This document shows positions 16,134-25,240 of a stretch of 40,142 nt of DNA, piece after piece. Numbering within the stretch: position 1 is the first letter of the stretch; each line of letters starts with the position of its first letter. The stretch spans positions 1 through 40,142 of the forward strand of contig DATKDW010000036.1 of assembly GCA_035512495.1 (NCBI GenBank), read 5' to 3'. A program made the translations under genes and the position numbers. The notes beneath the pieces are model-generated. The model was not told the DNA's origin and ran no database searches. It saw only the letters and a program-made list of their open reading frames with translations. The DNA is from Acidimicrobiales bacterium. Its GTDB lineage: Bacteria > Actinomycetota > Acidimicrobiia > Acidimicrobiales > CADCSY01.

Positions 16134-17360
16134 GTGACCACGACCGATCCGACGCCCAGCTGGGCCGACGACTACGACATCTTCGATCCGCGCTACGTCT
16201 CCGACCCGTTCCCGATCTGGGACGAGCTCCGCCAGGAGTGTCCGGTGCCGCACACCGAGCGCTGGGGTGGGTCCTGGATGCCGACCCGCTACGAGGACGT
16301 CTCCGCCGTGGCCCACGACACAGACCACTTCTCCTCGCGGGAGGTCCTGGTGACGCCGCCGCCCGAGTACGACGGGGGCGAGGGTGAGGAGATGATGCTG
16401 GCGCTCGGCGGCGACGTGTCCGCCCCGCCGATCACCTCCGACCCGCCCGAGCACCAGTGGGCCCGGCGCCTCATCCTGCCGATGTTCGCCCCCAAGGCGG
16501 TCGAGAAGTACGAGCCGATCACCCGGGACCTGTGTCGCAGCCTGGTGGAGGAGATGCTCCCGGCCGGCCGGGGCGACGCGGCGGTCGGGTACTCGCAGCA
16601 GATCCCGGTCCGGATCATCGCCAAGATGCTCGGCATCCCCGACTCCATGTCGGACACCTTCACCACCTGGGTGCGGGGAGCGCTCGAGATCGGTGCCACC
16701 GACCCCGCAGTGCGCCAGCAGGCGTTCAAGGAGATCATCACCTACCTCTTCGAGGAGCTCGGCAAGCGCAAGGAGCACCCTGGCGACGACATCATCTCCG
16801 AGCTGCTCGCCGCCGAGGTCGACGGCGAGCCCGTGCCCGACTTCCACATCCTCGGCACCGGCATGCTCATCTTGATCGCCGGGATCGACACGACCTGGTC
16901 GGCCATCGGTTCGGCCCTGTGGCACCTCGCCACACACCCCGAGGACCGCCGTCGCCTGGTTGCCGAGCCCGAGATCATGCCGCTCGCGGTCGAGGAGCTG
17001 CTGCGGGCGTACTCGCCGGTCACCATGGCCCGCGTCGTCAAGCAGGACGCCGAGGTCAACGGCTGCCCGATGAAGGAGGGCGAGCGGGTGCTCCTGTCGT
17101 TCCCCTCGGCCAACCGCGACCCGGAGGTCTTCGAGCGGGCCGACGAGGTCATCCTCGACCGGGCCAAGAACCGTCACATCGCCTTCGGCGCCGGCATCCA
17201 CCGCTGTGCAGGCTCGAACCTCGCCCGCATGGAGCTCCGGGTGGCCATCGAGGAGTGGCTCCGCGTGGTCCCCGAGTTCTCCCTCGAGGAGGGCCGGGAG
17301 GTCACCTGGGCCGGCGGCCAGGTGCGCGGCCCCCGCTCCCTCCCGGTGGTGTTCTCATGA
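16134..17360 (+). CDS. Cytochrome P450
   Basis: The 408-residue soluble P450 has all landmark motifs: I-helix AGIDTTW (A249-T254, oxygen activation), ExxR as E288-L-L-R291, and the haem loop FGAGIHRCAG with the thiolate ligand C358. It would hydroxylate a hydrophobic substrate. The nearby acyl-CoA synthetase, MaoC and SDR genes suggest lipid or sterol metabolism in the cell, but the substrate cannot be read from the sequence. The GTG start follows GAGGGGGC. Its stop overlaps the ferredoxin start (ATGA), so electron donor and P450 are made together. The NADPH-dependent reductase is not in the window. Confidence 0.95.
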   Translation: MTTTDPTPSWADDYDIFDPRYVSDPFPIWDELRQECPVPHTERWGGSWMPTRYEDVSAVAHDTDHFSSREVLVTPPPEYDGGEGEEMMLALGGDVSAPPITSDPPEHQWARRLILPMFAPKAVEKYEPITRDLCRSLVEEMLPAGRGDAAVGYSQQIPVRIIAKMLGIPDSMSDTFTTWVRGALEIGATDPAVRQQAFKEIITYLFEELGKRKEHPGDDIISELLAAEVDGEPVPDFHILGTGMLILIAGIDTTWSAIGSALWHLATHPEDRRRLVAEPEIMPLAVEELLRAYSPVTMARVVKQDAEVNGCPMKEGERVLLSFPSANRDPEVFERADEVILDRAKNRHIAFGAGIHRCAGSNLARMELRVAIEEWLRVVPEFSLEEGREVTWAGGQVRGPRSLPVVFS

Positions 17361-17554
17361 AGGTGCGCGTGATCGACGACAAGTGCCAGGGCCACGGCCG
17401 TTGCTACTCGCTCGCCCCCGACCTGTTCGAGAGCGACGACATCGGCAACGCCGTGGTCCGCGGCGACGGCACCGTCGCCCCGGGCAGGGAGGACGACGCC
17501 CGCCTCGCAGCCGACAACTGCCCCGAGTTCGCCATCGAGATCGACGAGTCCTGA
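17357..17554 (+). CDS. CxxHxxC-type ferredoxin, P450 partner
   Basis: The 65-residue protein carries C10-QG-H13-GR-C16 and C55-P56, i.e. Cx2Hx2C(x)nCP. In classical 3Fe-4S ferredoxins the second position is Cys or another residue. The His variant is known from actinobacterial ferredoxins encoded next to P450 genes. It would pass electrons to the P450 whose stop codon it overlaps. It is strongly acidic (DDIG, REDDAR, EIDES), as expected for a redox partner. A strong hairpin directly downstream probably ends the operon. Confidence 0.92.
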   Translation: MKVRVIDDKCQGHGRCYSLAPDLFESDDIGNAVVRGDGTVAPGREDDARLAADNCPEFAIEIDES

Positions 17555-17563
17555 GGCGCCGGC

Positions 17564-17596
17564 CCGCCGGCACGGGTTCCTGGCGCGTGCCGGTGG
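17564..17596 (+). terminator. Hairpin after the P450-ferredoxin operon
   Basis: CCGCCGGCACG (17564-17574) pairs with CGTGCCGGTGG (17586-17596), 11 pairs including one G-U, around an 11-base loop. It begins 9 bases after the ferredoxin stop. The tail that follows (GTTTCCTTCAGTTTCG) is only moderately T-rich, so an intrinsic terminator is likely but not certain. Confidence 0.45.
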
Positions 17597-17644
17597 CGCG
17601 CCCGGTTTCCTTCAGTTTCGACCATCGGTGCCGATGAGAAGACG

Positions 17645-20122
17645 GTGGGTGACCTGTCCGAAGAGCTCCGGGCCCGGGTGGACCTCACCTCCGACGTCCC
17701 GGCACCCGGTCGTCTCGGCCAGATCGCCCGCCGCCTCGAGAGCCGGCTCCTGCAGCGGCTCCCCGCCGCCGTGGTCCTCGTCGACGACCAAGGCGTCGTC
17801 GTCTACTGGAACGACGAGGCCGGACGGATGTACGGGCGTCCTGCGGCCGATGCGCTCGGCCGGCCCGTCGTCGAGCTCGACATCGGCCCCAGCGGGACCC
17901 CCGAGGCGGCAGCCATCGTGCGCACCGTGTTCAGGACCGGTCGGTGGGAGGGCGACTACGAGGCGCGCCGCGTCGACGGGTCCGTCGTGCCGGTGCACGC
18001 CACCCTCGAACGCATCGACGACGACGAGATCGACTTCCACGGCGTCGTCGGCGCGTCGGTGGACATCAGTGAGCGCCGCCAGCTCGAGCAGCACCTGGCC
18101 TTCCAGGCGCTGCACGATGAGCTGACGGGTCTGCCCAACCGTCGGATCTTCGTCGAGCACCTCGAGAACGCCCTCTCCCGGAGCGCCGGCACAGGCCGCC
18201 GGACGGCGGTGATGTTCATCGACCTCGACGACTTCCGATCCATCAACGAGCGGATGGGCCACGAGGTCGGCGACGAGGTCCTCCGTGCCGCGGGCGCTCT
18301 CATCTCCGCGGTCCTGCGCGCGGGCGACATCGTGGCCCGCTTCGGTGGGGACGAGTTCGTCGTCTGCTACAACGACCTCGAGGATGCCGCCGAGGCCTAC
18401 GCCGCCAGCGAGCGGATCCTGAAGGTGCTGTCAGCGCCGTTCCGGGTCGACGGGGTCGAGCTCGTGGTGTCGGCCACCGTGGGCGTCGCCCTCTCCCAGG
18501 GCGATTCGCGAGCCGAGGGGCTCGTCCGCAACGCCGATTCTGCCATGTGCGCGGCCAAGCTCGAAGGCAAGGGGCGGGTCGAGCTCTTCGACCACGCCGT
18601 GCAGGAGGAGTCCCGGCGCTGGCACGGCCGGGTCGTGGAGCTCAAGCGTGCCATCACCGGCGGCGAGATCGAGGCCCACTTCCAGCCGGAGATCGCTCTC
18701 GACACCGGGGAGATCGTGGGCTTCGAGGCCCTCGCCCGTTGGGCCCACCCGGCGGAGGGCATGGTGCAGCCCGACGACTTCATCGCCACCGCCGAGGAGA
18801 GCGGTCTCATCAGCGCGATCACCGAGGTGGTCATGGCAGCTGCGTGTCAGCTGGTGACGGCCTGCCTCGAGCTCGCCCCGGAGCGCTTCCTCACCGTCGC
18901 CGTGAACGTCTCGCCACGCCAGCTCTCCGATCCGGACCTCCCCGGACTCGTGCGCTCGGCCATCGAGGCGGCCGACATCCCGGCGGGGAGGATCTGCCTG
19001 GAGGTGACGGAGTCGGCCCTCGCCAACGCCAACGCCGACGCCGCCGCCGCTGCCCTCCGGCAGCTCAAGGGGATCGGCGTGCAGATCGCCATCGACGACT
19101 TCGGGACCGGATACTCCTCCCTGAGCCGGCTCCACCGCTTCCCGCTCGACTACCTGAAGATCGACCGGAGCTTCATCGCCGGGATGACCCACCGCCCCGA
19201 GGACGGGGTGATCGCCTCAGCGGTCCTCGGGCTGGCCCACACCTTGGGGCTCCAGACGATCGCCGAGGGGATCGAGGACGAGGAGCAGGTCCGCCGGCTC
19301 GTCGCCATGGGCTGCAAAATCGGCCAGGGCTACCTCTGGAGCCGGCCGCTACCGCTGCCCGAGGCCATTGCGCTGATCACGGGTGGCCAGTCGCCCGCCC
19401 CGTCGAACGAGGCCGAAACCACCCCATGGCCGGTGGCGGGGGCGGAGGAGGTGGCCGACGCCACCGATGACGTAACGACCGTCCTCGCCCAGATGGCCCA
19501 CGAGATGGCCGGACCGCTGACCGTCATCACCGGTCACGCTGAGCTGATCACCTCCGTGGACGACGCCGAGCTGCACGCGCTGTCGGGCGCCGCCATCCTG
19601 CGTGCCGCCCGGCGGGCGACGGCCGCACTCGACCACGTGCGCGACGTCGCCGCGCTCGATGCGGGGACGCTGCGGATCAGCCAAGCACCCGTGGGGATCC
19701 GCGAGGTGGTCGACGACGCCCAGGCCTCGCTGGAGCTGCCCGACGGCCTGGTTGCGGTCGACCTTCCTGATGCCACCGTCGACGGTGACGCCGACCGCTT
19801 GGTCTCGGTGTTCGCCAACCTCTTCTCCAACGCGCTCAAGCACACGCCGGCGGGTACGGCGGTGCGGGTCCACGGCACCGTCGGGCCGGAGACCCTCAGC
19901 GTGCACGTGGTCGACGACGGGCCCGGTGTCCCGGCCGAGCTCAGCGGCCTGATCTTCCGGAAGTTCGGCCGGGCCCACCGGCGGACCAAGGGGACCGGCC
20001 TCGGGCTCTACCTCGCCCGGGGCATCGTTCGGGCCCACGGTGGCGAGCTCTCGCACCGCCCTGCACCCGGTGGAGGTTCCGACTTCGTGGTGGAGCTCCC
20101 GCTCTCGCGCCACGATCGCTGA
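17645..20122 (+). CDS. PAS-GGDEF-EAL-histidine kinase hybrid
   Basis: The 825-residue cytosolic protein joins four modules. A PAS domain (~30-145; VVLVDDQGVVVYWNDEAGRMYG) is followed by a GGDEF cyclase with intact GGDEF at 234-238 and an RxxD inhibitory site at 225-228. An EAL phosphodiesterase follows, with EAL at 361-363 and the expected NVSPRQ, EVTES, IDDFGTGYSSL, KIDRSFI and GQGYLWSRP. The last module is a histidine kinase with phospho-accepting H619 (MAHEMAGPLTVITGHAEL), N-box NLFSNALKHTPAG, DDGPGVP and GTGLGLYLARGIVRAHGG. It could both make and degrade c-di-GMP and phosphorylate a response regulator. No receiver domain or partner regulator is next to it. The GTG start is the first in frame. 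There are no membrane helices, so the signal is internal. Confidence 0.92.
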   Translation: MGDLSEELRARVDLTSDVPAPGRLGQIARRLESRLLQRLPAAVVLVDDQGVVVYWNDEAGRMYGRPAADALGRPVVELDIGPSGTPEAAAIVRTVFRTGRWEGDYEARRVDGSVVPVHATLERIDDDEIDFHGVVGASVDISERRQLEQHLAFQALHDELTGLPNRRIFVEHLENALSRSAGTGRRTAVMFIDLDDFRSINERMGHEVGDEVLRAAGALISAVLRAGDIVARFGGDEFVVCYNDLEDAAEAYAASERILKVLSAPFRVDGVELVVSATVGVALSQGDSRAEGLVRNADSAMCAAKLEGKGRVELFDHAVQEESRRWHGRVVELKRAITGGEIEAHFQPEIALDTGEIVGFEALARWAHPAEGMVQPDDFIATAEESGLISAITEVVMAAACQLVTACLELAPERFLTVAVNVSPRQLSDPDLPGLVRSAIEAADIPAGRICLEVTESALANANADAAAAALRQLKGIGVQIAIDDFGTGYSSLSRLHRFPLDYLKIDRSFIAGMTHRPEDGVIASAVLGLAHTLGLQTIAEGIEDEEQVRRLVAMGCKIGQGYLWSRPLPLPEAIALITGGQSPAPSNEAETTPWPVAGAEEVADATDDVTTVLAQMAHEMAGPLTVITGHAELITSVDDAELHALSGAAILRAARRATAALDHVRDVAALDAGTLRISQAPVGIREVVDDAQASLELPDGLVAVDLPDATVDGDADRLVSVFANLFSNALKHTPAGTAVRVHGTVGPETLSVHVVDDGPGVPAELSGLIFRKFGRAHRRTKGTGLGLYLARGIVRAHGGELSHRPAPGGGSDFVVELPLSRHDR

Positions 20123-20210
20123 GGGGGCCGCGGCACCATCCCCCAGAGTCGGGAGTCCGATCCGACGGAATGGATGGGACATCGGGCCGGCGGTTGGGCA
20201 TGCTGGCGGC

Positions 20211-21968
20211 ATGGCGAACGGAGGACAACGACCGCGCGCGCTCGTGCGCACCGCGCCCTACCTCCGGCCCTATGCCCCCCACATGGTCGTGGTGGTGGTG
20301 ACGTCGATGATCTCCTCCGCCTCGATGATCGCCCTTCCGCTCATCGTGAAGGTGGTGATCGACGGGCCGTTGCAGGACGGCGACCGCGGCGCGGTCGTGC
20401 GCTGGTCGACCCTCGCCGCGGGGCTGGCGGTGGCAGAGATGTTCCTCGCGTTCGTGCGACGAACGCTGCTGGCCATCATCTCCACCGGGATCGAAACCCG
20501 ACTCCGCGACGACCTCTACGCCCAGCTGCAACGCCTCGACGTCGGCTTCCACGACCGGTGGCAGTCGGGCCAGCTCCTCTCCCGGGCCATGACCGACCTG
20601 GCGATCATCCGCCGCTTCGTGGGCTTCGGCGCGGTGTTCTTCGTCCTCATCACCATCCAGGTGGTGGCGATCTTCGTCGTCCTCATGACGCTCCACGTGC
20701 CGCTGGCGCTGCTGACCTTCGCGGCGGCGGTGCCGGTGCTGGTGCTGTGCCGGCGCTTCGAGCGGGACTACCACGCGGTGGTCCGCCGCATCCAGGACCA
20801 GACCGGCGACCTCACCACCTCGATCGAGGAGGGGGCCCGTGGGCTTCGGGTGCTGAAGGCCTTCGGCCGTTGGCGTGAGGCGCACGCCGCCTACACCGAG
20901 CGCTGCCAGGAGATCCACGACACCCAGATCGAGCGCATCCGGCTCCACACCAAGTTCGTGTGGCTGCTCGGGATCGTCCCCAACCTCACCCTCACGGGGA
21001 TCCTGCTGGCGGGCGTCTTGGCGGTCGGGTCCGGCGGCCTCAGCCTCGGGGGTCTCGTGGCCTTCGTCTCCTACGTCCTCATGTTGACCTTCCCCCTCGA
21101 GCTCCTGGCGTGGATCATGGCCATGGCAGGCGAGGCGGAGAGCGCTGCGGTGCGCGTCTACGAGGTGTTCGACACCGAGCCGGCCGTGGCCGACGCCCCC
21201 GGTGCCGAGGACCTCGACGTGGTGCGAGGGACGGTGCGCTTCGAGGGAGTGGGGTTCCGGTACCCCGAGAGCGAGCGCACGGCTCTGGCCGGCATCGATC
21301 TCGAGGTGGCGCCCGGGGAGACCATCGCGGTCGTGGGGGCCACGGGGTGCGGCAAGACGACGCTCGTCACGCTCCTGACCCGGCTCCACGACCCGACCTC
21401 GGGTCGGATCACCCTCGACGGCCACGACCTGCGCGACCTCACCATCCGCAGCCTGCGCCGCAGCGTGGGCGTCGCCTTCGAGGAGCCGACGCTGTTCTCC
21501 GCCTCGGTCCGGGAGAACCTGCTGATGGGCCAGCCCGATGCCAGCGAGGAGGACGTCCTCGCTGCCCTGGAGGTGGCCCAGGCCGGCTTCGCCCTCGACC
21601 TCCCGTGGGGGCTCGACACCCGGATCGGCGAGCAGGGGCTGTCGCTCTCGGGTGGCCAGCGCCAGCGCCTGGCCCTGGCCCGGGCGATCATCGGACGCCC
21701 GCCGGTCCTCGTCCTCGACGACCCGCTGTCGGCCCTCGACGTCCACACCGAGGGCCTGGTCCAGGCTGCCCTGCGGCCCCTGCTCGCCCAGAGCACGGTC
21801 TTCCTCGTGGTGCACCGGCCCTCGACGGTGGCCCTGGCCGACCGGTCGATCCTGCTCGACGACGGCCGGCTCGTGGCGGTGGGGGACCACCACGACCTGC
21901 TGCAGCGGGAGCCGCGCTACCGGGCCGTCCTGAGCGAGGCAGCCGAGGACCTGGAGGCGACGGCGTGA
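20211..21968 (+). CDS. ABC exporter half-transporter, degenerate-site subunit
   Basis: The 585-residue protein has a six-helix membrane domain (residues ~25-320) and an ATPase domain (~335-585). Walker A is GATGCGKTT and the signature is LSGGQRQRLA. The Walker B end reads LDD, with D504 where the catalytic Glu should be, and the Q-loop reads FEEPTLFS instead of carrying Gln. The H-loop His is present (VVHRPST). This is the pattern of the degenerate half of heterodimeric exporters such as BmrCD or TM287/288. The next gene overlaps by GTGA and supplies the complementary half. The substrate is unknown: drug or lipid export is the family norm. The ATG at 20211 has only a weak ribosome binding site. 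Confidence 0.92.
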   Translation: MANGGQRPRALVRTAPYLRPYAPHMVVVVVTSMISSASMIALPLIVKVVIDGPLQDGDRGAVVRWSTLAAGLAVAEMFLAFVRRTLLAIISTGIETRLRDDLYAQLQRLDVGFHDRWQSGQLLSRAMTDLAIIRRFVGFGAVFFVLITIQVVAIFVVLMTLHVPLALLTFAAAVPVLVLCRRFERDYHAVVRRIQDQTGDLTTSIEEGARGLRVLKAFGRWREAHAAYTERCQEIHDTQIERIRLHTKFVWLLGIVPNLTLTGILLAGVLAVGSGGLSLGGLVAFVSYVLMLTFPLELLAWIMAMAGEAESAAVRVYEVFDTEPAVADAPGAEDLDVVRGTVRFEGVGFRYPESERTALAGIDLEVAPGETIAVVGATGCGKTTLVTLLTRLHDPTSGRITLDGHDLRDLTIRSLRRSVGVAFEEPTLFSASVRENLLMGQPDASEEDVLAALEVAQAGFALDLPWGLDTRIGEQGLSLSGGQRQRLALARAIIGRPPVLVLDDPLSALDVHTEGLVQAALRPLLAQSTVFLVVHRPSTVALADRSILLDDGRLVAVGDHHDLLQREPRYRAVLSEAAEDLEATA

Positions 21969-23884
21969 GCGGGCAGGGGAGCGACCAGCTGGGCTGGGGC
22001 ACCGGCGAGCCCGACGAGGTGCACGAGGTCGCGCCCGACGCGCCCCTCGACCTCACCGGCGACGAGGCGGTCGACGCCTGGCGCGGCGTGAAGGTCGACG
22101 ATGTCGAGGAGGTCACCGGTGGCCTGGCCGGCCTGCTGCGCAGCCGCAGCCGAGCCCTCCTCACCGACCTCGTCCGCCCGCACCGCCGCGCCCTGGTGAT
22201 CTCGTCGGCCCTCATCGCCCTCAGCATCCTCTGCCAGCTCGCCCTCCCGTGGCTGATCCAGCGTGGGATCGACGACGGGCTCCCGCCGCTGCTGCCCGGT
22301 GGTGACGGCAGCCTCCGCCCTCTCCTGATCGTCGTGGCCGGGATCGGCCTCGCCACCGTGGTCGGTGCAGTCGCGTTCAACGGGTTCCTGCTCATGCTCG
22401 GACGGGTCGGCCAGGACGTGGTGCTGGAGATCCGCCTGCGCCTCTTCGCCCACTTCCAGCGCCTGAGCATCTCGTTCCACGAGCGCTACACCTCGGGTCG
22501 CGTCATCTCGCGACAGACCTCCGACGTGGAGGCGATCGCCGACCTCCTCGGTCACGGACTGATCAACCTCATCTCCTCGGGGCTGCTCATGGTCGGGATC
22601 GGGGTTGCCCTCCTCCTGCTCGACCTCCAGCTGGCGCTCGTGATCATCGCCGCCTTCCCGGTCCTCATCGCCCTCACCCGCTGGTTCCGCAGCCACGCCG
22701 AGCGGGCCTACCGGGAGACCCGCGAGGCGGTCGCCTTGGTCATCGTCCACTTCGTGGAGAGCCTGGGCGGGATCCAGGCGGTGCACGCCTTCCGCCGGGA
22801 GCCCCGCAACCAGGAGATCTTCGAGCACCTCGACGACCGGTACCGGGCGGCCAACCTCTGGAGCCAGCGCCTGGGGGCGCTCTACGGGCCCGGTGTGCAG
22901 GGCATCGGGCGCCTCATGACCGCCTTGGTCCTCCTCTACGGCAGCTTCCGGGTGCTCGACGGCGACGTCACTGTCGGCGTCCTCGCTGCCTTCCTCCTCT
23001 ACGTCCGGCGCTTCTTCGCGCCCATGGAGGAGCTGAGCCAGTTCTACAACCTCTTCCAGGCGGCGTCGGCTGCCCTCGAGAAGCTCTCGGGCGTCCTCGA
23101 CGAGGCGCCAGGGGTGCCCGAGCCCACCCTCCCGGTGCCGCTGGCGCATGCGGCCGGCGAGATCCGCTTCGAGGGAGTCCGCTTCGCCTACCGCGACGCC
23201 ACCGTGCTCCCCGACCTCGACCTCGAGATCCCGGCTGGTCAGACAGTCGCGCTCGTGGGGGCCACCGGTGCGGGCAAGACCACCGTGGCGCGGTTGGCGG
23301 CGCGCTTCTGGGACCCCACCGGCGGGCGGGTCCTCCTCGACGGCCACGACCTGCGTGACCTCGCGGAGCACGACCTCCGCCGGGCGGTCGTCACGGTCAC
23401 CCAGGAGGGCTTCTTGTTCTCCGGGACGGTGGCCGACAACATCCGCCTCGGACGCCCTGGCGCCAGCGACGACGAGGTCGTGGCCGCGGCGACGGCCATC
23501 GGCGCCTCGACCTTCATCGAGGTCCTGCCCGATGGCTACGCCAGCGACGTCCACCAGAAGGGCGCCAGGCTCTCCGCAGGCCAGCGCCAGCTCGTCTCGT
23601 TCGCTCGAGCGTTCCTCGCCGACCCGGCCGTGCTGATCCTCGACGAGGCGACCTCGTCGCTCGACGTGCCATCGGAGCGCCTCGTCCAGCACGCCCTGCG
23701 GACGCTGCTGCGAGACCGGACGGCGGTGATCATCGCCCACCGCCTCACGACGGTCGAGATCGCCGACCGGGTGGTCGTGCTCGACCAGGGGGAGGTCGTG
23801 GAGGACGGATCCCCGACCGAGCTGGTCGGTGGCGGCGGCCGGTACGCCGCCCTCCACCGGGCCTGGGCCGACAGCCTCGTCTAG
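21965..23884 (+). CDS. ABC exporter half-transporter, consensus-site subunit
   Basis: The 639-residue partner starts at a GTG overlapping the previous stop. It has an unusual ~60-residue acidic N-terminal extension (GEPDEVHEVAPDAPLDL), then six membrane helices, then an ATPase domain with Walker A GATGAGKTT, Q-loop TQEGFLFSG, Walker B LILDE with catalytic E561, and H-loop AHRLTT. Its signature is LSAGQ (A538) rather than LSGGQ. Together the two subunits would form one intact site (this Walker B with the partner's LSGGQ) and one degenerate site (partner D504 with this LSAGQ). It is convergent with the GGDEF gene and their ends overlap by 4 bases. Confidence 0.93.
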   Translation: MSGQGSDQLGWGTGEPDEVHEVAPDAPLDLTGDEAVDAWRGVKVDDVEEVTGGLAGLLRSRSRALLTDLVRPHRRALVISSALIALSILCQLALPWLIQRGIDDGLPPLLPGGDGSLRPLLIVVAGIGLATVVGAVAFNGFLLMLGRVGQDVVLEIRLRLFAHFQRLSISFHERYTSGRVISRQTSDVEAIADLLGHGLINLISSGLLMVGIGVALLLLDLQLALVIIAAFPVLIALTRWFRSHAERAYRETREAVALVIVHFVESLGGIQAVHAFRREPRNQEIFEHLDDRYRAANLWSQRLGALYGPGVQGIGRLMTALVLLYGSFRVLDGDVTVGVLAAFLLYVRRFFAPMEELSQFYNLFQAASAALEKLSGVLDEAPGVPEPTLPVPLAHAAGEIRFEGVRFAYRDATVLPDLDLEIPAGQTVALVGATGAGKTTVARLAARFWDPTGGRVLLDGHDLRDLAEHDLRRAVVTVTQEGFLFSGTVADNIRLGRPGASDDEVVAAATAIGASTFIEVLPDGYASDVHQKGARLSAGQRQLVSFARAFLADPAVLILDEATSSLDVPSERLVQHALRTLLRDRTAVIIAHRLTTVEIADRVVVLDQGEVVEDGSPTELVGGGGRYAALHRAWADSLV

Positions 23885-25164
23885 GACTCGGGTGCGGCTG
23901 CTGAGGAGGAGTTGGCGATGACGACGCGGTCCCGCCCGTCGCGCTTGGCCTGGAAGAGGGCGCCGTCGGCCGCGGTGATCAGGTCGGGCAGCTCGTCGCC
24001 CCAGACGCCGGCGGCCACGCCGAAGCTGGCGGTGAAGCCGATGCTTCCCTGGTCGACCTGGGCGAGGGCGAGGGCCTCCCGGAGGCGCTCGGCCACGAAC
24101 ACCGCTCCGTCGGCATCACAGTCGGGCAGGACCAGGACGAACTCCTCGCCGCCGTAGCGGCACGCCAGGTCACCGGGTCGCAGCGACCTGGCGAGGACCG
24201 TCGAGAACTGGCGGAGGGAACGGTCCCCGGCGTCGTGACCGTGGGTGTCGTTGAGCCGCTTGAAGTGGTCGAGGTCGGCGATGACGACGGCGAAGCCGTG
24301 GCCCTCGTGGGTGAGCTCGCGGACGGCGTCCTCCAGGCTGCGACGGTTCAGGAGGCCGGTGAGGGGGTCGGTGGCGGCTTGGACCTCGGAGCGGGCGAGG
24401 GCCCGGATCATCCCGATGCGGGCGCCCGCCTGGTTGGCAATGGTCTCGAGGCCGATGATCGTCTCGGTGTCGGGGGGCCGGTCGGCGGGGCCGGTGGCGT
24501 GGAGGACCCCGACGGTGTTGCCGAGGATGGTCACCGGGACGCAGGCCGCCGCCCGGTCGCCCCCGGGTCGACCACGGAGGTGCGGGCAGGCGTCAAGCTC
24601 CTCGCCTGAGCCGAACACCAGGGTCTGGCCCCGGCGGACCGCAGCGCAGCCGTGGGGGGAGGTGACACCGCAGCCGGGGTTGCCACCTTCGGGGTGTGAC
24701 GCAACCAGGTGCAGATGGGCGCGGGAGGAGTCGGCAAGGAGCAGCTCGGCGGGCGTGGTGGCGTTGACCACGCCGAACGCACGCGTGATGACGGCGAGCG
24801 CGTCGTCCTCGCCGTCGGCCATCTCGAGGGCCCGGTGCAGGCGGCCGTCGAGCTCTTGGCGGCGGGCCTCGGTGACGAGCTTCTCCTCGCGGGCGGCGGT
24901 CTCGGAGTCGGAGGCGGCGATGGAGCGCTGGAGGGGACGGCCGACGAATGCCATCTCCATCACCGCGAAGAGGGGGAGGAGGATGACGGCGATCACGACG
25001 ACCCGGACGAAGAAGCTCTCGAGCCCCAGCAGCTCGGCCACCAGCGTGCCCGCCAGGTAGGCGAGGAGGGCGAACCACGACAGGAGGCGGGAGACCTCCA
25101 CGACCTCCTTCCACGCCGGCCACGCTGCCCGTGCCCTCGCAACCCGCGCTCGCATCTTCCTCAT
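23881..25164 (-). CDS. Membrane-anchored GAF-GGDEF diguanylate cyclase
   Basis: The ~427-residue protein has two N-terminal membrane helices (LLSWFALLAYLAGTLVAELLG and FFVRVVVIAVILLPLFAVMEMAF), a coiled segment, a GAF domain and a C-terminal GGDEF domain. The cyclase signature is GGEEF, preceded five residues earlier by the RxxD inhibitory site (RPGD). It should make c-di-GMP and be product-inhibited. The GAF part holds several Cys residues (GCGVTSPHGC, DACPHL, AAACVPV) that could bind a metal or haem, which is inference. The start is uncertain: ATG at 25164 is used here, GTG at 25218 and ATG at 25155 are alternatives, and none has a good ribosome binding site. Confidence 0.85.
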   Translation of the reverse strand: MRKMRARVARARAAWPAWKEVVEVSRLLSWFALLAYLAGTLVAELLGLESFFVRVVVIAVILLPLFAVMEMAFVGRPLQRSIAASDSETAAREEKLVTEARRQELDGRLHRALEMADGEDDALAVITRAFGVVNATTPAELLLADSSRAHLHLVASHPEGGNPGCGVTSPHGCAAVRRGQTLVFGSGEELDACPHLRGRPGGDRAAACVPVTILGNTVGVLHATGPADRPPDTETIIGLETIANQAGARIGMIRALARSEVQAATDPLTGLLNRRSLEDAVRELTHEGHGFAVVIADLDHFKRLNDTHGHDAGDRSLRQFSTVLARSLRPGDLACRYGGEEFVLVLPDCDADGAVFVAERLREALALAQVDQGSIGFTASFGVAAGVWGDELPDLITAADGALFQAKRDGRDRVVIANSSSAAAPES

Positions 25165-25240
25165 GACAACGCAACGGCGGGATCGGGCGAGAACTTGACC
25201 AAGAAGTCGATTCGTCACCCTCCGTGGTCGACTCCGCGCT

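Noticed and set aside
20117-20150. GGGGG/CCCCC pairing after the hybrid kinase gene as a terminator
   Set aside because: The stem is a short G:C run with a long spacer and no T-tract, which is easily produced by the base composition.
19941-23857. Long minus-strand frames opposite the ABC exporter genes (650 and 646 codons)
   Set aside because: Composition is His/Glu/Gly-rich with no domain. The plus strand encodes complete ABC subunits.
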